A DNA stretch of 64,000 bases from Thereva unica (lineage: Eukaryota > Arthropoda > Insecta > Diptera > Therevidae): NCBI GenBank assembly GCA_949987705.1, contig OX465283.1:157929850-157993849 (forward strand). Reading direction: 5' to 3'. Each line of letters opens with the position of its first letter. Within the stretch, counting starts at the first letter, position 1. Both the position numbers and the translations under genes were made by a program. Under the pieces are notes generated by a model that did no database searches, was not told where the DNA came from, and saw nothing but the letters and a program-made list of their open reading frames with translations. This document shows, in pieces, positions 22,706 to 34,700 of this stretch.

Positions 22706-23789
22706 ATGGTAGCCGTAGAGCTTTTAACTATTTTTAATGGGAGCACATAAGGTCCCAGGACGGCCAAACTTGACCAAAAGGTTTAAATGACCGAGTACTG
22801 AGATGTACACATGGGCATACGAAGGGCATATAAAGGCCAAGTGCAAACGTTTTCATTATGTACAATCGGCTTTTGGATTATCAGTTTTCGGCGACGTCTC
22901 GAGCCTCGGTAACTGATAATCGTTGATTATTTAGGTCAAAAGTTAGTTCGTGTATCGATACGATTTCTTGCGTAGTTTCTTCGGTTTCCCCATTCTGGTC
23001 AACTCGGCAGGTCGACCACCCTCCTTCTCTCACACCCCGTGCTTGGTACCAGACGACGGCAGAGTTTCTTAAAGATGCACAAGAGAAACAAGCCCGCCAG
23101 TCGTTGTTTTGTTGTACTTGAAGTATGTGGTGCGTAGTTTAGTGGGAAATTTTGTTATTTAACCACTTGAAAAAAATAAAACAATCGAAAAAAGACAGAT
23201 GCGGCCAAGGGACCCCCGCCAGGAACCAAGTTCCTTACGCTTTTTTTCAATTGCGAATGTAATTCGAAATAAAATCTGTATAGAGGGTGTATTGCTGAAA
23301 CTGTCAAAACGCCCGGATATATCTATAATAGGTCTATAATAAACAAACAAAAAAGTATTTTTATTCCCATTACACATATAAATTAAATTTTTCGACGTGA
23401 CAACGTCTTATAAATCGGTATACCCTAGGAGGCATTCCATGCTCCCCCCCAGCCGATTGAACCACGATGAGCCACGCCCCCAGCCTATCGAACGGAGGGA
23501 TGAGAGGTTTACATATTACCCTATATTTTTGTAACAGTCAAGGTTTCATCACCCACAAACTTCAATACTTATGAGTAATCAATTTTTTTCACTATAATTT
23601 CAACTTCAACCACCTTTTTATCCAAAAAATACGTAGTTAATCAATATTTTTTTTTACAAAATTGGAAAGCCTGGACAATTTCCTAGGAATAATGTCCGAA
23701 AACTTTTATGCTTCGGCCGCTACTTTTGAAGTTATATGCAATTTTAATATTAAAAGTGGCTTTATTTGGTACTTTTCGACAAGCTCAGG
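22706..23789. other. no recognisable gene; short repeat
   Basis: Mixed sequence. The segment 23504-23545 is repeated inversely at about 29884-29914 (GGGTAATATGTAAAC words), inside the hAT-type element, so part of this stretch is also element-derived. Confidence 0.35.
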
Positions 23790-23960
23790 TGGAATCCGCC
23801 CATTTTGAATTTGGAATGACGCCACATAACTAATTGTATTCTATCTGTCATGCCCTTCCATTTGATACCTATGTCAATGTATGGGGAACAAAATGACAAA
23901 AACCCACCGCCATTTTGGAACCGCCATCTTGATTTTTTGTCAAATATTCGGATTGATTTG
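23790..23960 (+). repeat. Helitron-type unit fragment
   Basis: CCATTTTGAATTTGGAATGA followed by CGCCACATAACTAATTGTAT, then CATTTGATACCTATGTC and CCGCCATCTTGATTTTTTG lie in the same order as at 11160-11420 in the Helitron. No ends visible. Confidence 0.6.
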
Positions 23961-25489
23961 TCAAGCGAACTTTCCTATATATTGAACTATTTTGAAACAA
24001 ATTCCCCATCAATTTAGCCAACTGTCAAAAAATTTAGTCTCCACGCCAAAAGACTAAACACTGTATTATCGACACTAAATTTTAGTCATAGAATTTACAC
24101 AGGCCCTAAACATACTTATTCAAATAAATAAAAACAAAACTACATTCTAAATTTTGTTTTTTTTTAATTGCATTTTATATTAGCATTTCTGTCTGGGTTT
24201 AACAATTTCAATATAAATGAATTTTCGTTAAGATTTTGTCTACAAAGTTAGTGGCACTGCCAATGCTTGCGAAATATGTAACTTCGCATGATTTGTAAAG
24301 TTTAAATCAAAATTTGGCATTTAAAAGTCAACTCTACTAACAGGTGAATCCACAATATAAAACTTGCCACAGGTGATCCCAGGTGACCGCAGAAATCATC
24401 AAATGCTTACTAAATCAATAACAAATAATTAAAAATATAATTCATGTGATTCAGTTCGACACGTCACCGTCATCACAATGTAAATGAATGGCACCGGTAA
24501 CAAGCTTTGAAATTTAATTACCCATTTGTGTCTGTTTCTTTTAAAAGCCATTAAAAAAAACCACTTCGATGTTGACTATACACACGACTTCGGCATCATG
24601 TGAATAATGTCTTGTTCTTAAGTTCCGGTCAACTAATCTAGTCATGTTCACACACTCGTGATTAGAAACATGATCTGGAGCACGTCACTGGCAGCACAAC
24701 CAATAACAAAGGAATGTAATTGTAAAATATTCCGATAGATGTGTTGTTCAAGTTAATGGATATATCTTACCGTAAACTGTTTTCTGGAATTCTATTTTTT
24801 CAGAAACAAGAACTGTGAATGTTACTTAGATACAAGGCTACTCCGGGAATTAGGACAAAGAAGAAATAAAAAGGTTTGTGATTAATTTGCATAATCATCG
24901 ATTAACTTTACAGTATATATTATATTAATTTTATTTTAATCCGGTAGGTGGTTGAGGGTGGGCTACAGAGCAGGATATGTTTGTAATAGGCTTTTGCCAT
25001 CAATTGTGTACGTGTTCGTAAAGGCACGTTACGGAACTATATTTAAGCTTTTGGTTAGTGTTACAAAAACGTGATTCTCTGGGGACAACTGCCTGTGAAG
25101 GCGAGTGAGTCTTTGCTTATTTATAATCCACCATTCTAGTGATTAAATAGATTTTCAAACATTTTTACTTACGTAACTGACAAGAAAATTTAAATAAATC
25201 ACGATCTCAAGACATTGGTGTTTAAATAAAAGAAGTATTGTTAGAAGCTATCATGTAGCCCAGTCAAATTAGAAAAAAAAGTCCAAACCTGGTGAGGGAT
25301 AAAAATTGACATTAAGAAAGACATTACAAAAACAAATTCCCATCGATAAATAAGCCTTGTGTCAAAAATTTTATTCACCTTCAAAGGGTCTGGAAATTGG
25401 GTTTCGTTGGGTTTTCCCCCCCTTTCTTTTCAAAAATGTTAACAACAAGAATGTTTTCTGTGGGTTGTTAAAATCGTGGGGTTCTCCCA
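23961..25489. other. no recognisable gene
   Basis: AT-rich, no supported exon, RNA or terminal repeat. Confidence 0.4.
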
Positions 25490-25516
25490 TAATGCACCTT
25501 GAAGCAAGATTTACGA

Positions 25517-25745
25517 AATTCAAAATGGCCGCCCAAATATCGTTGAATTTGCCAATTGTGTTCCGATTTCAATAAAAATCGGTATCAGGAGGGTTTTAAA
25601 GGCACAATGATCAGAACTTATAAATTCAAAATGGCCGCGCCAATATGGCGGATAAATTTTGCCAATTTTGTTCCGATTTCAATGAAAGTGGGTATCTAGG
25701 GATTTTTAAGGTCACAAATAACGATTTTATGGTCATAACTTATAA
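25517..25745 (+). repeat. tandem duplication, ~115-bp unit
   Basis: Two units begin AAATTCAAAATGGCCGC and share TTGTTCCGATTTCAAT and GGGTATC/CGGTATC. It is compositionally like, but not colinear with, the Helitron 121-bp units. Confidence 0.6.
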
Positions 25746-27429
25746 ACTTTTCAGGTTTCAATAGTTACCCGTCTTTTGAACTCGTTAAGGGGTCGTACAC
25801 AAATTACGTGAGGCGATTTTTGCGAATTTTTTGCCCCGCCCTCCCACGTTGGTGAGATTAAGATTTTGATCGACCCCTCCCTCTCCCCTCTATCTCTAGT
25901 ATTTAACGCTATAATTATAGATAACTGATAATTTGAACATCTACTTGCCCCTCCTCTATACCACTTGCTTTTTCCTCTTGTAGTGGACACCAAAAATACC
26001 AAAACGTGACCATTCATATTAACGCTAAAATTCGGCGAGGGCCCTTCCTGTAGTTCTATATATTGTAAGGGCCTTTTCGCGGGTCACTGTTACTTGGCTC
26101 GCACGCCGCAGAATTCGTTGAGTCACGCGTTTGGCTGGCCGGTGTCGGCGAAATAATCGAGGGGCTGCTATGCTACTTTCTGGGGTTGGCATCATCGCGT
26201 AAAATATTTTGTGTAGGATGTAGCCAAATCTTGAGGGCCACAACCCTCACATATATTTGTTTTCGCCTTGACTGGCCGCGAAATGTAGGGGGCCTGCAGT
26301 AAAAGAAAACTGACAAAAATCTTGATGTGTGTGTGGGCATTTATTGTCAGTTCGTGTCTGAAGATCTCAACTTCTATTCGGTTCTAACCCCGTGAATTTA
26401 CGGTAAGAATCCATGCCGTATCCACTCGAAAAGGAAAGCAAGGCGCGAAAACCATCCACACTCGTGCTCGCGGTTGTTCGCGGGTGTTCACGGCGTGAGC
26501 CGCTGGAGCCGCCTTGAAGTTTTCATTGAGACCATGAGCTGTCGTCTTCTTAGAGGCCTTAAGTGAAGTGGAGTGAAACAAGTTTTACTTTGGTGGAGAA
26601 ACATGTTTCACTTAATTTAACTCAGTTATCTCGAAATTTTACAGTGTTTTGCGAGAAAAAAATACGTGTTATTTGCCAAATTGTTATAAAGTTAAGAATT
26701 TGTACGAAAAATCGTTTCCACCATTTTAGATAAAATGTCATGTCACATGACATCCGACACCAAGCAGGATCTTTCAAATTATTATTAATTAGTTAAAACT
26801 AAAACTTTGAAGGTTTCTAAAATCGAATTAATTACAAAACAACAATGTATATCTATCACGCACGGTACCGCTTCTCAAAACGGAATGAATTTTCGTACAC
26901 GTGTCTTACTCGTAATTTTATTATGCATGTGTTTAAACATTTGAATAAATTCTGTTCAGACGCGAGGAAGTGAGTATTTTTTGTCTGGTGGAGTAAGTTT
27001 GATTGTCAGGTAAAAAAAACAAATCCGTTTACGCAAATCTGTGAAATACAGATCAAAAAACAAACGAAATGAAAAATCTAAAATGTACAATACAATGACC
27101 TTCATTGCTATCTGTAAAACCAAACATTTTCTGCCCAAAAAAACAACACAAATAAATTAAATACATTCAAACATCCACGTTTGGAACGAAAAAAGAATCC
27201 CACTTTATGCTATTCTAATTACTCAGCAAATAAAAAAAGCACATTTTTGTTTACTGAATTATTTATGTGCTATAAGAGATAACACGTGAAGGTACTACGT
27301 AATTTATATACAAAGTTTGTTATTCACCAGTTTGTCACGTGTTTAAAAATTATCACCATACCTCAGCGCGCAAACAAGCAAAAATATTCTAGAACGATTT
27401 CCGGTTTTCGTTAAAAATTTCACGTTCGA
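25746..27429. other. no recognisable gene; dispersed repeat piece
   Basis: 26300-26390 shares GAAAACTGACAAAAATCTT and CTGAAGATCT...AACTTCTATT with 35500-35580, a small dispersed repeat of unknown type. The remainder shows nothing supported. Minus-strand frames at 26.0-26.6 kb have no motif. Confidence 0.35.
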
Positions 27430-27566
27430 CTTTTCCTTGTCCATTTGCAGACTTCAATTCGGGCTGCTGTATCAGCACGACGACATTTTGTGGTGTGGTC
27501 TAGAAATATTCTTCAAAAATCATAAACAAGAATCGCAAAACATTTTTGGGAAGTTGTTGGGAAATG

Positions 27567-27737
27567 TCTGGGTGTTGTTTTTGTCAATTAGAGAATCCAG
27601 GTTTGAGAAGGAATTTGCAAAATCAAAATTCAAAGCGACGACGACGACGACGAAACAGCCGTTCGCGTTCTGTCGCGATTGTGGCCAGCCCCAATGCCAA
27701 CCTGTCGCGTTTAATGAACTCATTCGATTCTCGATAA
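27567..27737 (+). CDS. small ORF with Cys-rich N-terminus, uncertain
   Basis: A 57-codon frame starts MSGCCFCQLENPGLRRN and runs through a six-arginine stretch encoded by a CGA/GAC trinucleotide tract to a stop at 27735. It follows a good acceptor-like site (TTTTCCTTGTCCATTTGCAG ending at 27450), so it could lie in a 5' exon. An N-terminal MxGCCxC is reminiscent of lipid-anchored proteins, but I recognise no family. It may be noise from the microsatellite. Confidence 0.15.
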   Translation, partial: SGCCFCQLENPGLRRNLQNQNSKRRRRRRNSRSRSVAIVASPNANLSRLMNSFDSR

Positions 27738-27780
27738 TTGAACGCACTCTGCCTGTCAACAACAGTTGTCACGACTGAAT

Positions 27781-28492
27781 TCCACACAGATGCAAGTTGT
27801 GCAAAAATTACACAAAAAAATTTAAAAAAATATATTTTTTCAAGATTTCAAGTAAATAATATTTGCTACGATTTGTGGCGGATTGTTGCTCGCTAAAACG
27901 TTTTATTTTTGCATCACTCGCCAAGGTTACAGCATGGTGCTATTGATTCCCACTTCTTGGGGCCGCACTACATAAAGAGCTTTCGGGTGTGGGGCGCTGT
28001 AAGTAGTGAGCATATCTTATGACAAAATTAAGGCACGATTCCATCGATTTAAATGAGCATTTATTTCAAAAGCTGAACTGGTGTGCGGGGGTCTTGCATG
28101 TTAAGCGGGAATTAACATATAAATAAAATGTTAAACGTTCGATCAAAAACTTTTAACCAGTTATTTTTGAAAACAAAGTTTTTAATCTAATCTGGCGGCG
28201 GCACATGATTTCTTCCTGGAAAAGTACTGGTTTCGGAGTTGTTGTTCTTGTTTGAAGTCGCGTTGAAGAGATTTCACAAAAAAATTTATTTTACTGGAGA
28301 TGTGTGTGCTTTGTCACAGGAGATCAGACAAATAGATATTAAATTATAATTTTCAAATTGTTCTCAAAATGAACTTTACTGACATTATGATTATTTGTGA
28401 ATGCGAGATAAAAAAGCATCAGATCGGAGAAAATCACGTCAATTTCTAACAAAAGCAAAAAACATTTTCGTCGTAATTATTATCATTTACAA
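27781..28492. other. no recognisable gene
   Basis: AT-rich, ending in the left target duplication (ATTTACAA, 28485-28492) of the hAT-type element. Confidence 0.4.
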
Positions 28493-28773
28493 CAGGGGTG
28501 GTCAACCCAAAGGAATCGCGGGGCCAGTGCCAGCCCTAGAGGAGCGAGGAGAAGCCGAGGCGCAAGATGGCAAGGAGCGCCAAAATGAATGCGAAAAACA
28601 ATTTCGAGCGAAAAATAAAATTTTGATGGCACCTTTTGAGAGGGGCGGGGTAAGCAGGCGGCTCCGCAGCACCTCACAACGCTCTAAACACTTCTGGAGC
28701 TTCCCTAGCCGCAACAGGACGACCTACAAGGCCAGTTAGATATTTGTAAACCCATGCAGCAGGGTGTCGATGG

Positions 28774-29219
28774 GTGATGTGGCCACAGAAAAGGAAATTC
28801 TCTGTATCCGTCTACAATCAGGACAGTCGGAGACTGCTAACCGCGGTGGAGTATGCTGAGATCATTCTTTCATTAGCAGAAGATGTGCCAGGCTACAATA
28901 ACCTTTATGCTCCAGGCTACAATAACCCGGTGAAAAGGATGAAAGCTCCAGCCATACGGTTTGAAGAGTCTGCTAAAAAGCCGTCCGACGCACTAACAAT
29001 GAAGCCTATAACGGCCGAATGAGCGTACTTGCGACTGACTATCCGGAAACTCCCCTGACCACGGAACAACTAGTTACTGCCCAAGGGTGTCTTTTGGAGG
29101 TGATGGCCGAGTTGGAACAGAGCTCTGAACAGCCCAAATTCCTACGGGTTTCTGCGTGCGGCGGTAGCTGGCCATCACCTACACGGACTCGGCCACGGTC
29201 GCGTGACTGGGATGTATGA
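28774..29219 (+). pseudogene. retrotransposon ORF1-like fragment inside the hAT element
   Basis: Two overlapping frames. The second (29019-29219) reads MSVLATDYPETPLTTEQLVT, then LLEVMAELEQ and PKFLRVSACGGSW. The DYPExxLTxEQLxxxQ pattern resembles ORF1/gag-like proteins of insect I-group elements. A frameshift separates it from the upstream frame. I have no alignment, so this is tentative. Confidence 0.4.
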
Positions 29220-29382
29220 TGCGCAGCCTTGAGCCTTGGGAAGAAACAAGCCTCATCGCTGTGAAACAAGCCCCATGTTGTGATTAGGTACTTCTCCGTG
29301 GCAATAGAACACCTCACTGACATTATGTATAAAAAGATAGGAGCCTAAAACAGAACACACAGTATGCGGGAATGAAGAGTAC

Positions 29383-29500
29383 GGGCGCTTTCAGTAATGC
29401 AGGATGCGTGCGCAATTGACTTATTCAGTCATTGAAAGCTTTCACTTTCAATTGCTGAATAAGTCATTTGCGCACGCATCCTGCATTACTGAAAGCGCCC
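29383..29500. mobile_element. 118-bp palindromic MITE with TAC duplication
   Basis: Starts GGGCGCTTTCAGTAATGCAG and ends with the exact inverse, arms pairing for about 50 bp through GATGCGTGCGCAA, TGACTTATTCAG and CATTGAAAG to the centre. TAC precedes (29380-29382) and follows (29501-29503). GGG ends and a 3-bp duplication fit PIF/Harbinger, though TAC is not the usual TWA. The near-perfect arms suggest recent insertion. Confidence 0.8.
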
Positions 29501-29503
29501 TAC

Positions 29504-29700
29504 ATTCTCCACAAAGTGCACTGCCCACCATTTATATAGATGACGTTCTCTGTGGACCAAAGGTCTTTTGACGAGCTGAGGCGGACGGGAGGCCAAATTG
29601 ACTACAAGGTTGGTTGGGTACAGCTTAGGATCAGACATAAATGACCAAAGCTGCCTCCAGACAAACTTACAATCTCCTCTCAGTGACCGCCAGCACCTCG
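29504..29700 (+). pseudogene. possible BEL-like RT scrap inside the hAT element
   Basis: LPTIYIDDVLCG (about 29522-29557) has the Y-I-D-D box of LTR-element reverse transcriptases. After a shift, DELRRTGGQIDYKVGW follows. Only one short motif supports this, so it may be coincidence. Confidence 0.3.
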
Positions 29701-30218
29701 CGAGCAACCACGACCATTTCCGCTCCGATCAACAAGGAAGCAGAAATTCCAAATCTCGCTTTGCTCCACCTTCCACACTCTTAACTCTAGACGTTGGTGG
29801 GTTGAAACCTTGACTTTTACAGTTTGAGAAAGAGTGGGAGTTTTCTGCGTAGATTGGTGACTTATTCATGAAAATATCTAATAGGGTTACAAAAATACAG
29901 GGTAATATGTAAACTTCTACCAAAAAAATTTCAAAACGCCCTAGCGGCTAAACCGTTACTATCCCCTCCCCCACCCATACGATTTTTGTTCGTCTATCCA
30001 AGACCTATCCACAGCCAGGGGTTTCGATATTTTAACTGATACACCTTGTATATCAGACTGTGATGTTTGATCATTGCTCATAAATGGTTCTTTTTTCCCC
30101 ATTTTTCACATGTTGGAATCTTCTAGTACAAAATATTTTGTTGAATCTTGTTAAATCTCGCGGGCCGCACAATTTCCCGCTAAGGGCCGCATGCGAGTTG
30201 GCCACCCCTGATTTACAA

Positions 30219-31889
30219 CAACAAACACCAGTTTCTATTAAAAACAATTTTTTAACAAATTTCATTCATGCTTAATTTGCAAACATCTCGGGCAACTCTA
30301 TGAGGTACATATGAGATGTCTTACTCCAAAAAGGTATTCAGAGGTGCTTTCTTTTTTTTCTTAAATAATATTGATTACGTGGCTTATCGCACGTCTTTCG
30401 GGAGAAAAAAAGCTTTACAGTGATATTTCTGTAACAACAAAATTTAAAATAAAATCCACCAATTTTGATACGCGTAGAGAGCATCACTTACAATGTAGCA
30501 TAAACACAAAAAGCTTTCTCGCGGTGGAAAGATCATAAATACCTGAGTCATTTGGCTGCTTTTAATTCAACGGTTTTTATTGGCCGATTGATTTTACACT
30601 CGTGAAAAATATCAAAAAACAAAAAAACAGTGGCGTAGATGCACAATTTTATATTTGTGTACAAATTACTGGAGATATTTACAAGCATCTTATATTATTT
30701 GTAGTTCTCTCAACTTTATTGCGAACAAAATTTATCCAAATATAAAACGTGAAGATATTTTTAGCCCTAAAAAAATCGAAAGTGCCGGAGAGGAGCCAAT
30801 TAAAAATCTGTGTGAACTCGATGACATTCTTATTAAAAATAAAAAAATGCTTTTCCAAGTTGCAAAATAGTGACGAAATCAAATCCGGATGATTTCATTT
30901 ATTATTCCAAGAAATTGCGAAATTTGAAAATTTTTCAGGAAAATCGTGCATATGCACATGGAACTGAATAATTTGTTTTAGTTGTATGTATATGTGGATG
31001 AGTGTGCTTTATCTGCAACGAACGAAAATAGATCGATAGGTAAGAGCGATAATCTCGTTCAGGGACTAGAGAAGGGAGATACAATTGGCGTTAAAAGGTA
31101 CCTTTTTGTAATAATTGTATAATGCAGTAGATGTTACTAAAGGGCCAACTAGGGAATCCAATCCCGCATTATTTTTGCGGGATCAGTAACATGACTAGAC
31201 ATGCGGGATCCGCGGGATTTGGGCATTCGAATCACCTCTTATAAGAGCCGGAACTTAATAGAGAAATATTTAAAAGTAGGATAGATTTAGGCCGTCCGAA
31301 CACGAGTCGACTGATTTGCAATTCTAGTTTCATGATCCATGCACGGGTCGACAGATTGAAACTAGCTTGAACTGCTGGCGCGTGACTGTTTTTACCGGTC
31401 AGAAGGGATATCTGAACCTCGCGTATAAAAACTATGTGGGCACAGAATACCGATTGATCCAAAATCAGTTGTGCTCGTGTGTGGACAAAGGTTTCATTTT
31501 GATTGCAAATTGGTTGTGCGCATAATCATTGTGAAGCCAGTATGAAATTGCAAATCAATCGACTCATGTGCAGAGAACCGTAAGCCTCAGTTATATTGTA
31601 CTGGACGCAACGGAACGCAGCTAACCGGATTGAAATGTCAAAATGAGTTGCAATACAGAGATATTATATTGGAAACGACATTTGAATGACATTCGCATAA
31701 GTTCGATTCTGTCCATATAACCAGCAAAATTCCATTTCGTTGACTCTACGTTTCGTTGCGTTCCGTTGAGTCCAGTATAATTGAGGTTTTACATTCCACA
31801 AAAAGACATCTGCTAACTAAGCAATATAGCAATAACACGAACTCGTCTAAATGTATTAATGTGCGTGTATCCCACCGTTAATTACTGGG
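30219..31889. other. no recognisable gene
   Basis: AT-rich. 31160-31220 contains four GCGGGAT/ATCCCGC words, two of them as a small hairpin. No exon, RNA or terminal repeat otherwise. Confidence 0.35.
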
Positions 31890-32040
31890 TTTCCATTCCG
31901 AGTTTACCCTGGGTTAACTTAGAGTAAGCGCCCATGGAAACGCGGGTTGAGTTAAATCTACAAAAACTACACGAAATACGTTGGATTAGGCCGCATATAA
32001 ATTTGTTTAAGTGCGTTTACTGCACATGTACTAACCGAGA
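31890..32040 (+). repeat. dispersed repeat X, copy 1
   Basis: Words GAGTTTACCC, GGTAAA/GGTTAA, AAACTACACGAAA, TGGATTAGGCCG and GTTTAAGTGCGTTTACT match, inversely, the segment 44995-45165. No coding content; element type unknown. Confidence 0.5.
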
Positions 32041-32123
32041 TACGATGTAAAATTATTTATCTGTCACTTCAACCCAGAATCGTCATGGGCTAATTCTATT
32101 GTATGCCAAACGAACTATTGAGT

Positions 32124-32307
32124 CAGTCAAACAAAGTATTCAGGCTAATTGTAAACTACGCTGGAATTGATTCCGATTTCGATTTCCTACATCGGTAGCA
32201 TAAACTCCGCTGCAAGGTGAGTTATTTCGAAATTAAAATTTATGCTACTACATATGTAAGAAAATTCCAGCGTAGTTCAGAATTAGCCTGAATACTTTGT
32301 TTGACTG
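32124..32307. mobile_element. 184-bp MITE with ~44-bp inverted ends
   Basis: CAGTCAAACAAAGTATTCAG (from 32124), continuing GCTAATTGTAAACTACGCTGGAATT, is mirrored by a right arm ending TGAATACTTTGTTTGACTG at 32307. The arms differ by only a couple of bases. The unpaired centre (about 95 bp) is non-coding. Flanks show no clear duplication. Confidence 0.8.
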
Positions 32308-32589
32308 TTTTATGTCATTATTTTAAAGACAAAGGTAATTTTAGGTTATGGTCTTTTTGATTTGCACGAAACATCCCAAAAAGCGTTCCATCACTTTTCG
32401 GGATTCTGACTAAAGTTGTGACTTTTCCCAGGCTACGACAGGCCCGATTTTCTATTGGAACAGACCTATTATTTCTTAAGACTATTTTTTTGGCGGTAGG
32501 CCATATCTCCCTTAATACTCCATCAAAACCAATGATTGAGCTGTCATTTTGAAGTTTACCTTTAGAGCTATTGTACCCTAAGCCCATCA

Positions 32590-32880
32590 TATGTCCGTTA
32601 AAAACGAAGCGGCCGGTATTCGCCCGTTGTAAGGCCATTTGTTATTTTTAGTCGGGTTCTTTAAAATTTGGGAGATTTGCATATTGACCTTTTCCTTATG
32701 TTTTCACAGTTGAACGATTGTTTTAATTGTAAAGCGATACAATTTGAGCGTGCTCTTTCGCTACTTATTGATTCATAGTACTGAATGACGTTTCAGAATC
32801 GTGTTCATTTGTCGAAATAGGGTAAAAAATGTCAGAGCTATCCAATGTTGAAATACCGAAGGTCTAGATGGCGCACCCTG
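32590..32880 (-). mobile_element. mariner-like element, decayed inverted copy
   Basis: On the minus strand the terminus is CAGGGTGCGCCATCTAGACC at 32880, followed by TTCGGTATTTCAAC and GATTCTGAAACGTCATT(C), as at 22248-22350. N-terminal transposase words (AGAGCACGCTCAAATTGTAT, matching the ARIVxLY block) then give way near 32640 to the transposase 3' end (CTTACAACGGGCGAATACCGGCC, shared with 22660 in shorter words). A deletion derivative of the same family. The 106-aa minus frame at 32638-32318 continues into unrecognised sequence. Confidence 0.6.
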
Positions 32881-34222
32881 TATAATGAGCAGAAATAATT
32901 GAAATATTATTTCTATTTGTATTTTGTTCTTCCGTTGTTCGCCACTTAAGTTATAATACGCTAAGCATAACATTATGTTGCAGAATTATCAAATTTGAAA
33001 TTGACCCACACATTTTTCGTTTGCCGACAAAAAACAAACTGAAATATTATGCAACTTTTGTTAGCAAATATCCAAAATAGATGATGAAACGAATTTTTGA
33101 GCTAGACAAAAGTGTCTTTCGTACGATTTCTTCATTTCAACCTGATACTCTTATCAGTTTTTTAACATAAAAATAGATTTAGTTGAAATCTCTACAGAGG
33201 CGACATTAATTTGTTGTGTTGTTACATACTATTTTGGGGTTAGGGATATAACATATACGATAAATTCCAAATTAAAACGCCATCGACAGAGGAAACCTTG
33301 TGTCTTTTCTATGTTTCAATCCAACCAATCTGATCAAAGCTCATCAATGTTGCTTGAATACAAGTTAGCAAAAAAATGGCGGGGGACTTTTTTTTTAAAA
33401 AAAAATTAATAAAATTCAGTATAAAAAACAATACACAAAAAATCTTTCGGGGATTTTTTCAAAGAAATATATTTTAAAAAGTTTTGTGAGCCATTTTTTA
33501 CTAACTCGCGTCCAAACCAATAACGAACAAACAAACCTTGATCAGTTTGGTTTTTGGCGTATAGAAAGAAGCAAGCAACGACAGCCTGATTTGCTGGTGG
33601 TCTGTTTTCAAATTGGCCTAATTTAACCTAATTAACCTTCAAAAAGGAAGGATTTAATCGTATTTAGTAAAAATATTGTGTGTTTCAAGGGAATTTAGAT
33701 TTTCAATACGTATTGTATGTTTTACGGAAACAACCAAGGTCCGTCTAGAAAGCATTTGGCGAGGGGCTGGAAGCTATGTCATGGATTAGTAATTTCATTC
33801 TGATTGTCGAACCAGCTAGACAGGTGTGCGACCTTCTCCAGTCTGGAGCTTTATTTGTTTGCACAACTTATTTTGGTTTTTTGTATCTATATGTAGTAGT
33901 GTTGGCAGTGAATTTTGGAAAATATAGACTGTTGCTTATATTATGTTCCTAATTATGATTCCTAAAAAGTGAATGTGAAACTACTATATAGTAGTAGAGA
34001 GTGTCGGCCTTGAATATAAAATATGGATATCTTACTGTCGCAAAAGAAGTAAGAAATGTCTCCACAGTTCGTGTTTACAATCTCACCTCGCTTTACTTAT
34101 CTCGATACACGCTCAATTACCAGTAAAGTCTCATTTTTTAACGCGGACATAAAAAAATTGAGTCCTCTGTACAATGTACCATCGTTTAAGGGGCAAATGT
34201 ACTGCCTCGTGTAAATCCGGCT
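32881..34222. other. no recognisable gene
   Basis: AT-rich with A/T homopolymers near 33390-33420. No supported feature. Confidence 0.4.
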
Positions 34223-34700
34223 CAACTCTACAACAGAGACAATAGATTTAAAGAAATTTGCGAATGTTCATCGACTCCCAGACTGAAAGGAAGCTGAGGC
34301 GGTGTCATCTTCAATCTTATTTTTTGTGTTTTTATATTGCTGACAATCTTTAAAAATTGTGATTACGCCATTATTAGAAAAACCAATCTATTTAAGGTAC
34401 TTGTGAACCAGAGTCGAAGCCTTTTCATTTAAACAAAAAAAGGGCGCGACCGATTCTTATGAAATTTTTATCAGACAAAGTGCTTCGATCCGCACATCAA
34501 AGAAGCGGATGTCATTTTCGGTTGACGTGATATAGTGCAAGTACAATAATCACAAAAGCATCGTTTAAACAAAAAACGGTTCGACCAAATTTTATGAAAA
34601 TATTTTCAGACCGTATTTCCGTTAATACGCTTCGAACGACACCGCAAGGAAGTCGATATCTTTTTTGGATCGCGCAATATCGGTTGGGGGTACACCCAAA
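34223..34700. repeat. gypsy-associated repeat and diverged tandem pair
   Basis: 34223-34350 matches 36185-36215 and 36355-36445 (CAACAGAGACAATAGATTT; then AGGCGGTGTCAT against AGGCGATGTCAT, and ATCTTATTTTTT), with the intervening 140 bp missing. It is followed by two related units, 34428-34540 and 34559-34690, which share TTTAAACAAAAAA, CGACC and TTATGAAA. Inference: debris of the LTR element whose pol tail is seen at 36.1 kb. Confidence 0.5.

Larger units (their letters stand above)
28493..30210. mobile_element. hAT-type non-autonomous element, 1718 bp, composite
   Basis: The ends are CAGGGGTGGTCAACC (from 28493) and GAGTTGGCCACCCCTG (to 30210), inverted over about 15 bp with one mismatch. 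They are flanked by perfect 8-bp duplications ATTTACAA at 28485-28492 and 30211-30218. The CAGGGGTGG ends and 8-bp duplication are those of hAT elements. No hAT transposase is present; the interior holds retroelement-like fragments (28750-29220, 29504-29700) and a 118-bp MITE, so it is a composite passenger-bearing derivative or an element that served as an insertion target. Confidence 0.85.
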
